The position numbers and the translations under genes are program-made. The notes under the pieces were generated by a model that worked only from the letters and a program-made list of their open reading frames with translations, searched no databases and was not told the origin of the DNA. Of a stretch of 16,161 nt of DNA, positions 6,716-13,681 are shown one piece after another (position 1 is the first letter of the stretch; each line of letters begins with the position of its first letter). Source of the stretch: an uncultured Collinsella sp. (GTDB lineage: Bacteria > Actinomycetota > Coriobacteriia > Coriobacteriales > Coriobacteriaceae); assembly GCA_900756725.1 (NCBI GenBank), contig CAAELJ010000066.1, forward strand, positions 1-16,161. The letters are read 5' to 3'.

Positions 6716-7227
6716 TTATGCCCCAACTTGGACGCTTGCGTCCCAGAGCGTGTTGTCAACAAGCGCGATGAGCACGTTCTGGCAGCGAACGATATCGGCA
6801 TGGGCCCCGGCTCGTTGGGCTTATGCGCGAGCACCAACGAGCCGGGGCCGTAGCTCATGCAATTGCGGTTACCCGTCTTGCCGGCAATGACGGCGGTATC
6901 GGTGCAGCCGGTAAAGAAGCCGACGGTCGTGTCCGCGTCCGTCACGTCATCGGCGGCGCGCTTGAGCGCAGCTAGAAGGGGAGAGTTCGGGTCGCGCTCG
7001 ATGGCGGGGCGATCGCCCGTCACGGCGAAACTGCCATGGCAACCGGGAACCGCGGCCTCGGCGGTGGCAGTGGCCTGCTCGACCATGTTGATCGCGGCGG
7101 CCGTATCGGTCGGCGGCGTCAGGCGCATGTCGACCCAGACCTTGGCGTGGTCGGGCACGACAAAGGGGCGATAGCCGCCCTCGTCATCATCAACCATATG
7201 AAACCTCAGAATCAGTTTGCTTTGCAA
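6716..7227 (-). pseudogene. M20 peptidase (ArgE/DapE/Ac-Orn-like) remnant, truncated and frameshifted
   Basis: The fragment encodes the second half of an M20 metallopeptidase: the end of the dimerisation domain (YRPFVVPDHAKVWVDMR) and the C-terminal part of the catalytic domain (TGCTDTAVIA, YGPGSLVLAHKPNE, where the His is the last metal ligand). The N-terminal half with the other zinc ligands is absent; similarity starts near 7198 and nothing like it is found up to 8750. After HKPNEPGP the frame breaks: the natural end, DIVRCQNVLIAL through DASVQVGA then TAA at 6716-6718, lies in a neighbouring frame, consistent with one lost base near 6795-6803. The unshifted frame instead runs to 6685 with unrelated sequence. 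The break sits at a perfect palindrome (6803-6849). It cannot make an active enzyme unless the frameshift is a sequence error, and the missing ligands would still abolish activity. Confidence 0.8.
6803..6849. repeat. Perfect 16-bp inverted repeat at the frameshift
   Basis: GGCCCCGGCTCGTTGG at 6803-6818 is exactly complementary to 6834-6849 with a 15-base loop, inside the M20 remnant. It does not lie at a gene end. The arm next to the frameshift replaces the residues normally following HxPNE. Confidence 0.85.
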
Positions 7228-7350
7228 ACCGATTGTAAGTCACCTGCAGATTCGCGACGTGCACGTAGCAGCATTTACCGTTCGCAGGCCGAGCCATCGC
7301 GTTTGCCGTCCGGGCGGGTTTACAAACGACGCAGTGGGTACGTACTCTCC

Positions 7351-8400
7351 ATGGACGACATGCTGTGCGACATATCTGCCTTTCGGTATCACCGGATACC
7401 CCCACAGGTCTTGGCGATAATGCCGGACCTGCCCGATTCTGCGGACGATCCGCGCAGGGAGCGCCTTTGTGAACATCCACTCGTCAAGCATTTCCTGCGC
7501 ACTCCGTTACATGTGTTGGCGCAGGGCGGCTGCGGACGTAAGGGCGGTCGCATTGTCAGACATGTTTGGAACGGGGAGAGGCCGTTTGGCTCCGTGCAGC
7601 AGACGGAGTTTGGCCTTGATGTCGCGTCCCCGCTCTTTACCCTGCTGACCCTGGCTTCCTCGGTTTCAAACGAGCGTCTGATCATGTGCATGTTTGAGAT
7701 GTGCGGCACCTTTGCCGTGTGCAAGATTGCACCTCAAGTAAAGTTGGCGCTTGAGCAGGCATATGGGAGCCGGTGGGGTGACGCACGGTCGGGCTGGGAA
7801 AACGTAAAGGATGCCTCGGGGAATCCAACGGACTTGTGGAAACGACCTCCCTTGATCGAGCTCTCTGACCTTACGGAGTTCGCCAATAAGATCCAGGGAC
7901 TCCGCGGTGCTAAATCATTCACACGTGCCGCGAAATGCATTACGGGGGTTGTGGCATCGCCGCTTGAGGTCCAAGCTTCGATGCTGTTTGGCCTTTCGAG
8001 GCTGCGCGGCGGCGAAGGGCTGCGCCTTACCAATAATGTTGAGATTCGCATGACGCGCAGCGCCCGCCTGATTTCGGGGCTTGATAGGCGCTACGCCGAT
8101 ATCTTGCTGTCAAATAAGGATGGCAGCCGGGAGTGCCTGGTTGAATGTCAAGGTAAAGCCATTCACGGATCCATAGAATCCAAGATCTCGGACTCCGATC
8201 GAACGACGGCCCTTCAGACGATGGGATATCCCGTCGTTCTGATGACCTATGGTCAGCTGGTTGACTCCGATGCCTTCCGCGTGGTGATGGAGCTTATCAT
8301 GTCCTATCTCGATATGCCGCTGAAAGACAAGACGCCGCGGCAGCAGGAGCTCGAACGGCGGCTTCGTGAGGAGATTTTTATCGATTGGGCGGGAATGTAG
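7351..8400 (+). CDS. Orphan protein with PD-(D/E)xK-like C-terminal domain (AbiEi/DUF559-like layout)
   Basis: 349-residue predicted cytosolic protein. The layout resembles actinobacterial AbiEi-like proteins with a C-terminal DUF559/Vsr-type nuclease domain. The N-terminal 200 residues hold SVQQTEFGLDVASPLFTLL (81-99) and a GNPTDLWKRPPLIEL segment. Residues 202-212 (ASPLEVQASML) open the C-terminal domain, where ADILLSN (Asp250), LVECQGK (Glu265, Gln267, Lys269) and SDSDRTTALQTMGYPVVLMTY (280-300) match the order D...ExQ...DR...G..V of DUF559. I recall multi-copy relatives in Collinsella and Olsenella. The ATG at 7351 lacks a clear ribosome site; another ATG three codons on is possible. It is monocistronic, opposite in strand to both neighbours, of somewhat lower GC, and flanked by a broken gene and an inverted-repeat element, so it is probably acquired. 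Role in defence or DNA processing is inference. Confidence 0.6.
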   Translation: MDDMLCDISAFRYHRIPPQVLAIMPDLPDSADDPRRERLCEHPLVKHFLRTPLHVLAQGGCGRKGGRIVRHVWNGERPFGSVQQTEFGLDVASPLFTLLTLASSVSNERLIMCMFEMCGTFAVCKIAPQVKLALEQAYGSRWGDARSGWENVKDASGNPTDLWKRPPLIELSDLTEFANKIQGLRGAKSFTRAAKCITGVVASPLEVQASMLFGLSRLRGGEGLRLTNNVEIRMTRSARLISGLDRRYADILLSNKDGSRECLVECQGKAIHGSIESKISDSDRTTALQTMGYPVVLMTYGQLVDSDAFRVVMELIMSYLDMPLKDKTPRQQELERRLREEIFIDWAGM

Positions 8401-8472
8401 CCGCGCGGGTGGAAAACGGTAGCGGAAGCTAAGGTTTTAGTTGCGAATAGCCTTCAATTGCTCCTTGGAATT

Positions 8473-8663
8473 GGCTTGAAAAGTGCTACCCAGAACAAGT
8501 TATTTCGGAAAATGGACAGTCAACTTTAATTTGGCATATAGAGATCGATTTTTACCTACTAAAACCCCTGATAAAGCTGTTTGTAAAAGCAGTTGTGCTT
8601 AGCGACTAGGGCCTCACTGTCGATTATCCGAAAAAACTTATTATGGGTAGCATTTTCAAAACC
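8473..8663. mobile_element. MITE-like inverted-repeat element
   Basis: The 48 bases at 8473-8520 are matched by the reverse complement of 8616-8663 at 39 of 48 positions without gaps (my count); the core TGCTACCCA is identical in both. The 95 bases between are AT-rich and hold no convincing gene. No transposase and no certain target duplication are visible. This element takes most of the 349-base gap between the orphan gene and serA; the remaining 8401-8472 shows nothing recognisable. Confidence 0.6.
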
Positions 8664-8679
8664 AGCCGGAGCAACGAAA

Positions 8680-8710
8680 TCGGCCCCCGTTTCGTGAAAA
8701 CGGGGGCCGA
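8680..8710 (-). terminator. Terminator hairpin downstream of serA
   Basis: A 12- to 13-bp perfect G/C-rich stem (8680-8692 with 8698-8710) and 5-base loop lies 40 bases after the serA stop. On the minus strand it is followed by TTTCGTT, a weak T-tract. Confidence 0.75.
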
Positions 8711-8749
8711 ATGGGCTTCATGGTCTGCCTGGCAGGCTTGGCGCCGGCG

Positions 8750-9913
8750 CTATTTGATCACGCGCACGCGGTACATCGACGGAATTTGCTTGAGCGCCTC
8801 GATGGTGCTGCCGTCCAGGTGCTCGTCGGTGTCAAACATGGTGTAGGCGTTCTCGCCAGCGGACTCGTTGGTCATACGCTGCACGTTGGCATTGTCCTTG
8901 GCCAGGATGGCCGTGATTTGGCCGATCATGTTGGGCACGTTGGCGTGCAGGCAGGCAATGCGGCTTGCGGCGCGCGCCTTGCCCATGCTGCAGGCGGGGT
9001 AGTTGACGCTGTGCGCGATGTTGCCGTTCTCCAGGTAATCCTTGAGCTCGCTGATGGCCATGTCGGCGCAGTTGGCCTCGGCCTCGCCGGTGCCGGCGCC
9101 CGAGTGCGTGGTGATAAACGTATTGGGCATCTTGACGGTCTTGGGCGTGGCAAAGTCGCAGCTAAACCAGCTGAGCTTTCCCTCGCGCAGGGCGGCGTCA
9201 ACGGCGTCCTCGTCAATGATGGTCTCGCGTGCGTAGTTGATCAGCACGGCGCCCGGGGCCAGCAGGTTGATCTGCTCGGTGCTGATCATGCCGATGGTGT
9301 CGGCCTTGCTGGGCACGTGCACGGTGAGGTAGTCGCAGCCGCGGCAGAGGTCCTCGAGCGTGCCCACGCGCTGCACCTCGCGGCTCAGCACCCACGCGTG
9401 CTCGACGGAAATGAACGGATCGTAGCCGTAGACGTCCATGCCCAGGTCGACGCAGGCGTTGGCGACCTTGGAGCCCACGTTGCCCAGACCGATGACGCCG
9501 ATGCGCTTGCCCTTGAGCTCGCGGCCCACAAAGGCCTTCTTGGCCTTCTCGGCATCGACCTGAATCTCGGGGTCGTCGGCGTTGTCGCGCACCCAGTTCA
9601 TCGACTGCACCACGCCGCGGCTCGAGAGCACCAGCATGCCCAGGACGAGCTCCTTGACGGCGTTGCTGTTGGCGCCGGGGGAGTTAAAGACGACGACGCC
9701 CTTCTTGGCGTACTCCTCGACGGGGATGTTGTTGACGCCGGCGCCGCAGCGGGCGATGGCGCGAATGCCCTCGGGCAGCTCGTAGCCGTGCAGGTCGGTG
9801 GAGCGCATCAGGATAGCGTCGGCCTCCTCGGCGGTGCCCACGAACTCGTAGCCCTCGCCAAACTCGACCTTGCCGTCCTTGGTGATGTCGTCGATGGTTT
9901 TGATCTTGCGCAT
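8750..9913 (-). CDS. serA: D-3-phosphoglycerate dehydrogenase with ACT domain
   Basis: 387-residue cytosolic enzyme oxidising 3-phosphoglycerate to 3-phosphohydroxypyruvate with NAD, the first step of serine synthesis. The NAD-binding loop is GLGNVG (142-147) with the acidic residue of GYDP downstream. Catalytic Arg229 is in NYARETIID and His270 in TTHSGAGTGEAE. Residues ~316-387 form an ACT domain (RIACLHANVPNMIGQITAIL), the usual site for serine feedback; this is the short SerA type without an extra intervening domain. Odd point: where other SerA proteins have the catalytic glutamate (DFPNE or DVFxxEP), this one reads CDFATPKT, with no Glu at the expected place. The ATG has AAGGAG six bases upstream. 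It follows serC by 69 bases in one operon and ends at a hairpin. Confidence 0.93.
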   Translation of the reverse strand: MRKIKTIDDITKDGKVEFGEGYEFVGTAEEADAILMRSTDLHGYELPEGIRAIARCGAGVNNIPVEEYAKKGVVVFNSPGANSNAVKELVLGMLVLSSRGVVQSMNWVRDNADDPEIQVDAEKAKKAFVGRELKGKRIGVIGLGNVGSKVANACVDLGMDVYGYDPFISVEHAWVLSREVQRVGTLEDLCRGCDYLTVHVPSKADTIGMISTEQINLLAPGAVLINYARETIIDEDAVDAALREGKLSWFSCDFATPKTVKMPNTFITTHSGAGTGEAEANCADMAISELKDYLENGNIAHSVNYPACSMGKARAASRIACLHANVPNMIGQITAILAKDNANVQRMTNESAGENAYTMFDTDEHLDGSTIEALKQIPSMYRVRVIK

Positions 9914-9982
9914 GGAAAACTCCTTAGCAGGTTTGTCTAAAACAAGTGGTTTGAAGTGGCTGGCCGGCCCGCGCGTTGCGGG

Positions 9983-11107
9983 CTAGTTAGATCGCGGGCT
10001 CAAACTATGCTGTGCTTCGAAGTCCTTCATGTACGAGGCCAGGGCCTGCACGTCTTCCATGGTTACGGCGTTATAGACGCTGGCGCGCATGCCGCCCACC
10101 AGGCGATGGCCCCTTACGTTTTGAATCTGGTGTTCGGCCGCGCCTGCGACAAAGGTCGCATCGAGCTCGGCGTCGCCGGTGCGGAAAGTGACGTTGGCGA
10201 TGGAGCGACTGTCGGCTTGCGTGGTGCCATGGAAAAGCTCGCTGTGCTCGAGCAGGTCGTAGAGCAGGTTGGCCTTGGCCCAGTTGCGCTCGGCCATGGC
10301 GGCAAGTCCACCGGTCTGCTCCACCCAATGGAACACCTTGCCGCACACGTAGATGCCAAAGGTGTTGGGCGTGTTGAGCATGGAACCCTTGGCGGCCTGG
10401 GTCTTAAGGTCCAGGTACTGCGGCGTCTGCGCAAAGGCGGGGCCATCGGCGATGAGGTCGTCGCGCACGATGACCACGGTCACGCCCGCGGCGCCGGCGT
10501 TTTTCTGTGCGCCGGCGTAAATGAGCCCGTAGCGCTCAACGTCGAGCGGCTGCGACAAAAAGCAGCTCGAGACATCGGCGACCAGCGGCACATCGCCGCA
10601 AGTGGGCAGCTCGTGGTACATGGTGCCAAAGATGGTGTTGTTCTGGCAGATGTAGACGTAGTCGAGCCCGTCGCCCGCGGCCTCGGCGGCAATGCGCGCG
10701 TTGACGTCGGACATGGTGGGAATGCGGTCGAAGTTGGTGTCCTCGGAGCTCGCGAGCAGCACGACCTCGCCGTACTTGGCGGCCTCCTCGTACGCCTTGT
10801 TGGCAAAGTTGCCGGTCACGACGTAGCCGGCGCGGCCGCGGCGCATGAGGTTCATGGGGATGCCCGCAAACTGCAGCGTGGCGCCACCCTGCAAAAACAG
10901 GACGCGGTAGTTGTCGGGGATGCTCAGCAGGCGGCGCAGGGCTGCCTCGGCGTCGTCGATAATCTGCTGGTACATGCTAGATCGATGGCTCATCTCGAGC
11001 ACGGACATGCCGCAACCGCGGTAGTCCATCATCTCGTCGGCGATCTCGGCAAGCACGCTTGTAGGCAGCGCGGCCGGGCCAGCTGAGAAGTTGTGCACAC
11101 GTGCCAT
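9983..11107 (-). CDS. serC: Phosphoserine aminotransferase
   Basis: 374-residue PLP enzyme that converts 3-phosphohydroxypyruvate and glutamate to phosphoserine and 2-oxoglutarate, the second step of serine synthesis. Full family length. The N-terminal HNFSAGPAALP is diagnostic; LQGGATLQF (72-80) binds the PLP phosphate, VADVSSCFLS (176-185) carries the Asp that contacts the pyridine nitrogen, and the Schiff-base lysine is Lys202 in YAGAQKNAG. RLVGGMRASVYNA near the end holds the substrate-binding arginines. GAGGGAG seven bases before the ATG supports the start. It leads the serC-serA operon, with an extended -10 promoter about 40 bases upstream. The two enzymes work in sequence; no phosphoserine phosphatase of the HAD type is in the window. 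Confidence 0.95.
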   Translation of the reverse strand: MARVHNFSAGPAALPTSVLAEIADEMMDYRGCGMSVLEMSHRSSMYQQIIDDAEAALRRLLSIPDNYRVLFLQGGATLQFAGIPMNLMRRGRAGYVVTGNFANKAYEEAAKYGEVVLLASSEDTNFDRIPTMSDVNARIAAEAAGDGLDYVYICQNNTIFGTMYHELPTCGDVPLVADVSSCFLSQPLDVERYGLIYAGAQKNAGAAGVTVVIVRDDLIADGPAFAQTPQYLDLKTQAAKGSMLNTPNTFGIYVCGKVFHWVEQTGGLAAMAERNWAKANLLYDLLEHSELFHGTTQADSRSIANVTFRTGDAELDATFVAGAAEHQIQNVRGHRLVGGMRASVYNAVTMEDVQALASYMKDFEAQHSLSPRSN

Positions 11108-11145
11108 CTTCTAGTCTCCCTCGTAGTCGTTTGAACGTTCGGGAT

Positions 11146-11154
11146 ACTTTAGCA
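11146..11154 (-). promoter_or_regulatory. Extended -10 promoter of serC-serA
   Basis: On the minus strand TGC-TAAAGT matches the TGn extended -10 with a 4-of-6 hexamer; no good -35 lies at 16-18 bases. The predicted start is about 32 bases before the serC ATG. No hairpin or leader peptide is seen in the 141-base gap to the helicase gene. Confidence 0.4.
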
Positions 11155-11248
11155 CAGTGGAGCGCCAGGCGCGACCGCATCACGGTAAAGCTCGAGTGCG
11201 CCGCTATGATTTACAGGATGGTTACATGGGGGAGGGCGGTCGTTAGGT

Positions 11249-12991
11249 CTATATCACCGGGATATACCGTGACAAATACTCCTTGAGTGCCGGGTCGCAT
11301 ACATAAAGAAACGTTCCCAGCATGCCACGCGTCATGAGGACATAGTAGGCGTTGACGATGATCTTTCGTAGGTCGTCGTCGCTTGCCTTTTTCTTTGCGA
11401 CGGCATCTTTGAAATTCGCCTTGTTAACGCAGACAGCTCCTTTATCGGTGTTGTAGTAAATGTCGGGACCCAGAATTACGAATCCGTAATTGAGGTCGTA
11501 GCCCTGCACTGTGTGAATGCAACCAACCTCATTGACGGCGTTGGCAGAGTTGACCCAATCCTTTTGAGTTGAATTCCAGCGTTTAGGAATGCCCTCAATG
11601 ACGATGTCGAACGCGTCTTTGTGTTTCTTCGTTTCCCACTTCCACGCAAAACCTGCCGTCATGCGGGATAGACCAACTTCTTCTTCCTTGGCTTGCTGTA
11701 GGGAACAGAAATCCTCAAATTGGTTGACGATTCCAAACTGGTATCTGGGGGTATCGCTGTTCGGATCCCCGATTCGCGAATCGTAAGGCTCCGATGAAAA
11801 GAGATCCTTGAATTTCATGCCGGCATGCATATACGCTTTGTTATCGAGTAAATCATATACAAAGTCGAGATACTCATCGCCGCCGCGTACTCGCATTTGG
11901 GTGCTCAAGTTGAATTCTTCGGTTTCAATTTTCGCTTCTTCGAGTTGGTTAAGTCGCTGTTCAAGGCCGTCTCGATTGAGTCCGGATGCGCGAACCTGCT
12001 GTTTGGGGTCATAGAACAGGTACGCCTTGTCGCAGCATTTGAATATCCAGTCAATTTGGTTGCTCGTATGTGGAAGGCCGAGACGATCGCAGGTGTTATA
12101 GAAGGCCTTGATGCCGGAGCCCATGCTTAGATAATTGCCCAGTCGATGTGCCTCGTCGACAAGCAGGATGTCATAACGATCATTTTTGGCTACGTCACTG
12201 GGGCTCAAGATATCGCCAGGCTTTAACCCTGGAAGGAAGTGCGTGAGCTTCCTGAGGGTCTTCTTCAGGGAATCCATGGGGGTGACAAAACCGACTCGCA
12301 GGCCGGAAAGGTTGGGCTCATTTTTGATTTTGAACATGAGACTGATGGCGAGGATTGTTTTACCTGTTCCCGGCGCGCCATTCACGACGGTTATACGTTC
12401 TCCTTTTGAGCCGCCAAGTTTTGCGTCTTCATGCTCCTGTTCGAGACGTTTATAAATCGTCTCGATCGTTTCGTATTGGTCGGGCGTAAGCGTCTTAAAA
12501 GGCGAGAACTTGAACAGATCGGAGCTCTCGAGCTCTTCAATCGGATGAATCGCGTAGTTTTCTTCGCGAAGCTTTGTCCAGAGGTCTCGGAACTTCTGGC
12601 GATACTGAGGCCGCTCAAAATAATCGAATTGGGCATAGCCGTTGTTGGCATTGGTGACCTGGTATTTTTCGTCGGCACAGAACAGCTCAATAAGTCGATT
12701 CTCGAACTCGAACGTTGCGGATTGGTTGAAGGTGGGATTATCGATCAGAAGGGTCCGGTCGAAGTCCTTGTCCACGTTTGCAGCGTGTTGTTTCATACGG
12801 CGCTGGTAGTTGGTTGTTTGGCCGATGTATGCCGTCTTGTTTCTGCTGTTGGTAAGAATGTAAAGGACGGGCCAACTCTCGTCATGATGGGCTCCAGGCT
12901 TTGGCGTGCCAAAGTCCTGAAGTGATTCGCTTGTCTCAAAGGGCTGGGGTAGGGGAAGCGTGTATTGCCGAAGGGCGAACTCATTACTCAT
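11249..12991 (-). CDS. GIY-YIG nuclease fused to Schlafen-group-3 (DUF2075) DNA/RNA helicase
   Basis: 580-residue two-domain protein. Residues ~40-118 form a GIY-YIG nuclease: LYI (43-45) and AYIGQT (54-59) are the two namesake strands, followed by Arg64/Arg65, the catalytic Glu97 in TFEFENRLIE, and Asn114/Asn117. Residues ~165-575 are the DUF2075 helicase domain, renamed Schlafen group 3 helicase: Walker A GAPGTGKT (205-212), Walker B with DEAH (279-282), FYDPKQQVR (motif III), STQMRVRGGDEYL, IHTVQGYDLNYGFVILG (motif V) and VLMTRGMLGTFLYVCDP (motif VI). All motor motifs are intact. The ATG at 12991 is chosen over an in-frame start at 13093 because AAAGGCGG precedes it and it overlaps the upstream MazG-like stop by eight bases (ATGAGTAA). 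GC is visibly lower than in serC/serA, about 50% in sampled lines against about 65%. A defence role is inference; the domain calls are firm. Confidence 0.9.
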   Translation of the reverse strand: MSNEFALRQYTLPLPQPFETSESLQDFGTPKPGAHHDESWPVLYILTNSRNKTAYIGQTTNYQRRMKQHAANVDKDFDRTLLIDNPTFNQSATFEFENRLIELFCADEKYQVTNANNGYAQFDYFERPQYRQKFRDLWTKLREENYAIHPIEELESSDLFKFSPFKTLTPDQYETIETIYKRLEQEHEDAKLGGSKGERITVVNGAPGTGKTILAISLMFKIKNEPNLSGLRVGFVTPMDSLKKTLRKLTHFLPGLKPGDILSPSDVAKNDRYDILLVDEAHRLGNYLSMGSGIKAFYNTCDRLGLPHTSNQIDWIFKCCDKAYLFYDPKQQVRASGLNRDGLEQRLNQLEEAKIETEEFNLSTQMRVRGGDEYLDFVYDLLDNKAYMHAGMKFKDLFSSEPYDSRIGDPNSDTPRYQFGIVNQFEDFCSLQQAKEEEVGLSRMTAGFAWKWETKKHKDAFDIVIEGIPKRWNSTQKDWVNSANAVNEVGCIHTVQGYDLNYGFVILGPDIYYNTDKGAVCVNKANFKDAVAKKKASDDDLRKIIVNAYYVLMTRGMLGTFLYVCDPALKEYLSRYIPVI

Positions 12992-13340
12992 GATGGTCCG
13001 CCTTTCTGTATTCGTTAGATGATGCATCGACGGGGTAGCGCTCGCCATTGCGCTTGAGCTTGGACGAAAGCGCCGCTGGCAGGTCGATTTCATTTAAATC
13101 TGCGAAACGCAGAAGGAAAAGGAGTGTGTCGGCGACTTCGTCTTCGATAGCTTGGCGTTGCTCGGTGTCTTCGAACATTTCTGCAATGCGCTCGTCGCTC
13201 ACAAAACGAAAGAGCTGAAGGAGCTCGGAGGACTCAGTTGCCATGCCTATGGCAAGCTCTTTTGGCGTGTGATATTTGCGCCAGTCGCGTGCATCACAAA
13301 AGTCCCTGACATGTTCCGTCATGGCATCGAGCTTATCCAT
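12984..13340 (-). CDS. MazG-like nucleotide pyrophosphohydrolase
   Basis: 118-residue all-alpha NTP pyrophosphohydrolase of the MazG-like/RS21-C6 group, which hydrolyses (d)NTPs to monophosphate and pyrophosphate. The metal site is complete: ESSE (Glu36, Glu39) and EVAD (Glu68, Asp71), the ExxE...ExxD signature, and the C-terminal SSKLKRNGERYP (92-103) fits the family's conserved K..N..RYP end. Single-domain length fits the small housecleaning or phage-type enzymes, not the two-domain MazG of E. coli. The ATG at 13340 has GGGAGG nine bases upstream; a TTG three codons earlier would touch that site and is unlikely. Its last eight bases overlap the start of the GIY-YIG-helicase gene, so the two are translated together. 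Substrate is unknown; a pool-modulating or sanitising role beside the nuclease-helicase is inference. Confidence 0.9.
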   Translation of the reverse strand: MDKLDAMTEHVRDFCDARDWRKYHTPKELAIGMATESSELLQLFRFVSDERIAEMFEDTEQRQAIEDEVADTLLFLLRFADLNEIDLPAALSSKLKRNGERYPVDASSNEYRKADHHE

Positions 13341-13455
13341 CGTCCGCAACCTCCCTGATGTTCATTGTTTTATTATGGCCGTATCTGGGATTTATTGCAC
13401 ATCATTTGGGGTGTGCGGTTTGTTCGGTCGCGATTGCCTGGTAGGAGGTTTCACC

Positions 13456-13662
13456 ATGAAGATCGAAGTTGACGTAGATCAGCTGCGCGAGAGCCTGCTC
13501 GACCGCGCGGGGTCTGCGGCGGGCGTGGGCTTTCCGGCCGCCATGCTCGACGTGATGGATATCGAGGACGAGTCGCCCCAAGAGCTCCTAGCCCGAGCCG
13601 AACGCGAAGGCCTCGACCTCCGTGCCTTCGCCACAGGCGATGATACGGACGACGGCTGGTAG
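13456..13662 (+). CDS. Conserved-looking small acidic protein of unknown function
   Basis: 68-residue protein with good coding signs: GGAGG seven bases before the ATG, strong third-position G/C bias and a sharp stop before a palindromic repeat. Composition is acidic (many Asp/Glu, C-terminus GDDTDDGW). It begins KIEVDVDQLRESLLDRAG, a likely strand followed by a helix, then GFPAAMLDVMDIEDESPQELLARAEREGLDLRAF, which looks like two helices. No cysteine, signal peptide or membrane segment. I do not recognise a Pfam family but recall similar short proteins in Coriobacteria with the same MKIEVDVD...ESLLD start. It is divergent from the MazG-helicase operon, sharing a 115-base intergenic region with it, so a regulatory or antidote role cannot be excluded but has no direct support. 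Confidence 0.7.
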   Translation: MKIEVDVDQLRESLLDRAGSAAGVGFPAAMLDVMDIEDESPQELLARAEREGLDLRAFATGDDTDDGW

Positions 13663-13681
13663 CCATAGCCACCCCTCAACC

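Noticed and set aside
8401..8749. Complete insertion sequence
   Set aside because: No transposase frame between the inverted repeats; only 95 AT-rich bases separate them.
8711..9940. Long plus-strand open frame opposite serA
   Set aside because: It mirrors the strongly G/C-biased serA codons and its product is low-complexity (Val/Gly/His/Ala-rich); serA has all family motifs.
9956..11086. Long plus-strand open frame opposite serC
   Set aside because: Same reason: an antisense shadow of a well-supported gene, with no ribosome site or recognisable domain.
12992..13093. N-terminal extension of the GIY-YIG-helicase
   Set aside because: The extra 34 codons are the MazG-like gene read in another frame; the ATG at 12991 has a ribosome site and the family start fits it.
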